From: an uncultured Aquincola sp.
Lineage (GTDB): Bacteria > Pseudomonadota > Gammaproteobacteria > Burkholderiales > Burkholderiaceae
Assembly: GCA_937883885.1 (NCBI GenBank)
Contig: CAKZXL010000273.1
Coordinates: 1 to 7,085 of the forward strand
DNA length: 7,085 nucleotides
Direction: 5' to 3'
The notes beneath the pieces were generated by a model. It saw only the letters and a list, made by a program, of their open reading frames with translations, had not been told where the DNA came from and made no database searches. The position numbers and the translations under genes are program-made. Positions 6,104 to 7,085 of the stretch are shown here, one piece after another. The number at the start of each line of letters is the position of its first letter. The stretch's first letter is position 1.

Positions 6104-6844
6104 ATGGCAGCACAAAAAGTGGCTTATGTGACGGGCGGCATGGGTGGCATCGGTACCGCGATGTGCCAGCGCCTGCACAAGGACGGCTTCAAGGTCATCG
6201 CCGGCTGCGGCCCCAGCCGCGACTTCAAGAAGTGGCTGGATGAACAGTCCGCGCTGGGCTACACCTTCTACGCGTCGGTGGGCAACGTGGCCGACTGGGA
6301 ATCCACCGTGGCCGCCTTCGACAAGGTCAAGGCCGAGCATGGCGCCATCAGCGTGCTGGTGAACAACGCCGGCATCACCCGCGACGGCCAGTTTCGCAAG
6401 ATGAGCCTGGCCGACTGGCAGGCCGTGATGTCGACCAACCTCGACAGCATGTTCAACGTCACCAAGCAGGTGATCGACGGCATGCTGGACCAGGGCTGGG
6501 GCCGCATCATCAACATCTCGTCGGTCAACGGCGAGAAGGGCCAGTTCGGCCAGACCAACTACTCGGCGGCCAAGGCCGGCATGCACGGCTTCACCATGGC
6601 CCTGGCGCAGGAAGTGGCTGCCAAGGGCGTGACGGTGAACACCGTGAGCCCGGGCTACATCGCCACCGACATGGTCAAGGCCATCCGCCAGGACGTGCTG
6701 GACAAGATCATCAGCACCATCCCCATCAAGCGCCTGGGCACGCCGGAAGAAATCGCCTCCATCGTGGCCTGGCTGGCCAGCGACGAATCCGGGTTTGCCA
6801 CCGGCGCCGACTTCAGCTGCAACGGCGGCCTCCATATGGGCTGA
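6104..6844 (+). CDS. phaB: Acetoacetyl-CoA reductase, NADPH-dependent
   Basis: This 246-residue short-chain dehydrogenase reduces acetoacetyl-CoA to (R)-3-hydroxybutyryl-CoA, the monomer for PhaC. The Rossmann nucleotide-binding motif TGGMGGIG is at 10-16 region near the N-terminus. NNAG follows at 87-90, and the catalytic triad is S140, Y153 (YSAAK) and K157. The SPGYIATDM segment lies in the substrate half, and the protein ends GGLHMG like C. necator PhaB, with identical total length and catalytic positions. AGGAG at 6092-6096, seven bases before ATG, fixes the start. FabG is the nearest relative that could be confused with it, but the operon position and the close agreement with PhaB make acetoacetyl-CoA reductase the firm call. 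It is the last gene of the operon; an intrinsic terminator follows 25 bases after the stop. Confidence 0.97.
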   Translation: MAAQKVAYVTGGMGGIGTAMCQRLHKDGFKVIAGCGPSRDFKKWLDEQSALGYTFYASVGNVADWESTVAAFDKVKAEHGAISVLVNNAGITRDGQFRKMSLADWQAVMSTNLDSMFNVTKQVIDGMLDQGWGRIINISSVNGEKGQFGQTNYSAAKAGMHGFTMALAQEVAAKGVTVNTVSPGYIATDMVKAIRQDVLDKIISTIPIKRLGTPEEIASIVAWLASDESGFATGADFSCNGGLHMG

Positions 6845-6869
6845 GCCATAGCGGCTCGCTGCTTGCCAG

Positions 6870-6893
6870 AAGCCCGCCATGTGCGGGCTTTTT
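6870..6893 (+). terminator. Intrinsic terminator of phaCAB
   Basis: An 8-base stem, AAGCCCGC (6870-6877) with GCGGGCTT (6883-6890), has a 5-base loop CATGT and runs into TTTTT (6889-6893). This is a textbook rho-independent terminator, 25 bases after the phaB stop. The left strand lacks an equivalent T-run, so it acts in the rightward direction. Confidence 0.88.
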
Positions 6894-6924
6894 CAATGGG
6901 TCCGCTGAACCAGGAGTACCGACG

Positions 6925-7065
6925 ATGAAGCCGCGCCCCCACGAAAAGAGCGACCTGCCCCCCAACCAGCCCGGCCCGCAGCCGGTGGAGCCCGACGACG
7001 GCCAGGTGCCGGCGCCCAACGACCCGGCCGACCCGGAGTTCGATCCGCAGCATCCGGCGCCCTGA
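6925..7065 (+). CDS. Small proline-rich acidic protein, unknown function
   Basis: This 46-residue open frame has a good AGGAG site (6912-6916, eight bases before ATG) and nearly all its third codon positions are G or C, matching the neighbouring genes, so it is probably translated. The product has 15 prolines and many Asp/Glu residues spread over its length (for example PDDGQ at 23-27 and DPADPEFDP at 33-41), a short basic N-terminus (K2, R4, H6, K8), no cysteine, no hydrophobic segment and no signal peptide. It is expected to be disordered and cytoplasmic. I do not recognise a named family. It begins 31 bases after the phaCAB terminator, so it needs either read-through or a promoter inside the phaB end. 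A role in PHB metabolism is possible only by location. Confidence 0.65.
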   Translation: MKPRPHEKSDLPPNQPGPQPVEPDDGQVPAPNDPADPEFDPQHPAP

Positions 7066-7073
7066 AGCGCCGG
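7054..7073 (+). repeat. Inverted repeat spanning the stop codon of the last small gene
   Basis: CCGGCGC (7054-7060) and GCGCCGG (7067-7073) form a perfect 7-base stem around the six bases CCTGAA that contain the stop codon. No T-run appears before the window ends 12 bases later, so a terminator role is unproven. GC-rich coding DNA gives such repeats by chance fairly often. Confidence 0.4.
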
Positions 7074-7085
7074 CTGCGCCCTTCA

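Noticed and set aside
6044..6880. A 278-codon minus-strand open frame opposite phaB
   Set aside because: It is antisense to a complete, catalytically intact SDR gene and crosses the intrinsic terminator; its composition is the usual His/Ala/Gly/Val-rich shadow.
6863..6897. TTGCCA at 6863-6868 as a -35 for the small gene at 6925
   Set aside because: No -10-like hexamer occurs at 16-18 bases; the nearest (TTCAAT at 6892-6897) is 23 bases away, and the interval is the phaB terminator stem.
1..7085. CRISPR array, insertion sequence, tRNA/rRNA gene, prophage or defence genes
   Set aside because: No spaced direct repeats, terminal inverted repeats with a transposase, RNA-gene signatures or mobile-element proteins are seen; base composition and codon use look uniform across the window.

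Overview
This GC-rich window looks like chromosomal DNA of a betaproteobacterium of the order Burkholderiales, plausibly the Rubrivivax/Leptothrix/Ideonella or Comamonadaceae side. The reasons are the high GC content, strong G/C preference at third codon positions, a phaC-phaA-phaB operon in the Cupriavidus necator order, and proteins that align closely, by memory, with the C. necator PhaC, PhaA and PhaB. The assignment is an inference; no rRNA or other marker gene is present.

Layout. (1) 1-493, minus strand: the 5' part of a zinc-ribbon NUDIX hydrolase gene that runs off the left edge. (2) 566-2663, plus strand: three genes joined by 4-base ATGA stop/start overlaps. They encode a fumarylacetoacetate/fumarylpyruvate hydrolase-family enzyme, a zeta-class glutathione transferase (maleylacetoacetate or maleylpyruvate isomerase), and the peptidoglycan editing factor PgeF (YfiH). 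The first two would catalyse consecutive last steps of homogentisate or gentisate breakdown. PgeF is functionally unrelated but translationally coupled to them. (3) 2595-2912, minus strand: a 105-residue two-helix membrane protein of unknown function, whose last 22 codons lie antisense to the end of pgeF. (4) 2913-3087: a divergent intergenic region with several short inverted repeats and no convincing promoter. (5) 3088-6844, plus strand: phaC, phaA and phaB, the complete route from acetyl-CoA to poly-3-hydroxybutyrate, closed by a clear intrinsic terminator at 6870-6893. The phaA-phaB gap holds two hairpins. (6) 6925-7065, plus strand: a 46-codon proline-rich acidic protein directly behind the terminator.

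How the genes work together. PhaA condenses two acetyl-CoA to acetoacetyl-CoA, PhaB reduces it with NADPH to (R)-3-hydroxybutyryl-CoA, and PhaC polymerises it on the granule surface. Catalytic residues are intact in all three, with the same spacing as in C. necator. Ring-cleavage products handled by the upstream pair end in central metabolites (fumarate plus pyruvate or acetoacetate), so a metabolic link to polymer storage is conceivable, but nothing in the sequence demonstrates it. No phaR, phasin or depolymerase gene is inside the window.

Overall this is an ordinary, well-understood region. I found no undescribed system. The observations most worth a second look are the uncharacterised small genes flanking the PHB operon, the hairpins between phaA and phaB, and the antisense gene end over pgeF.
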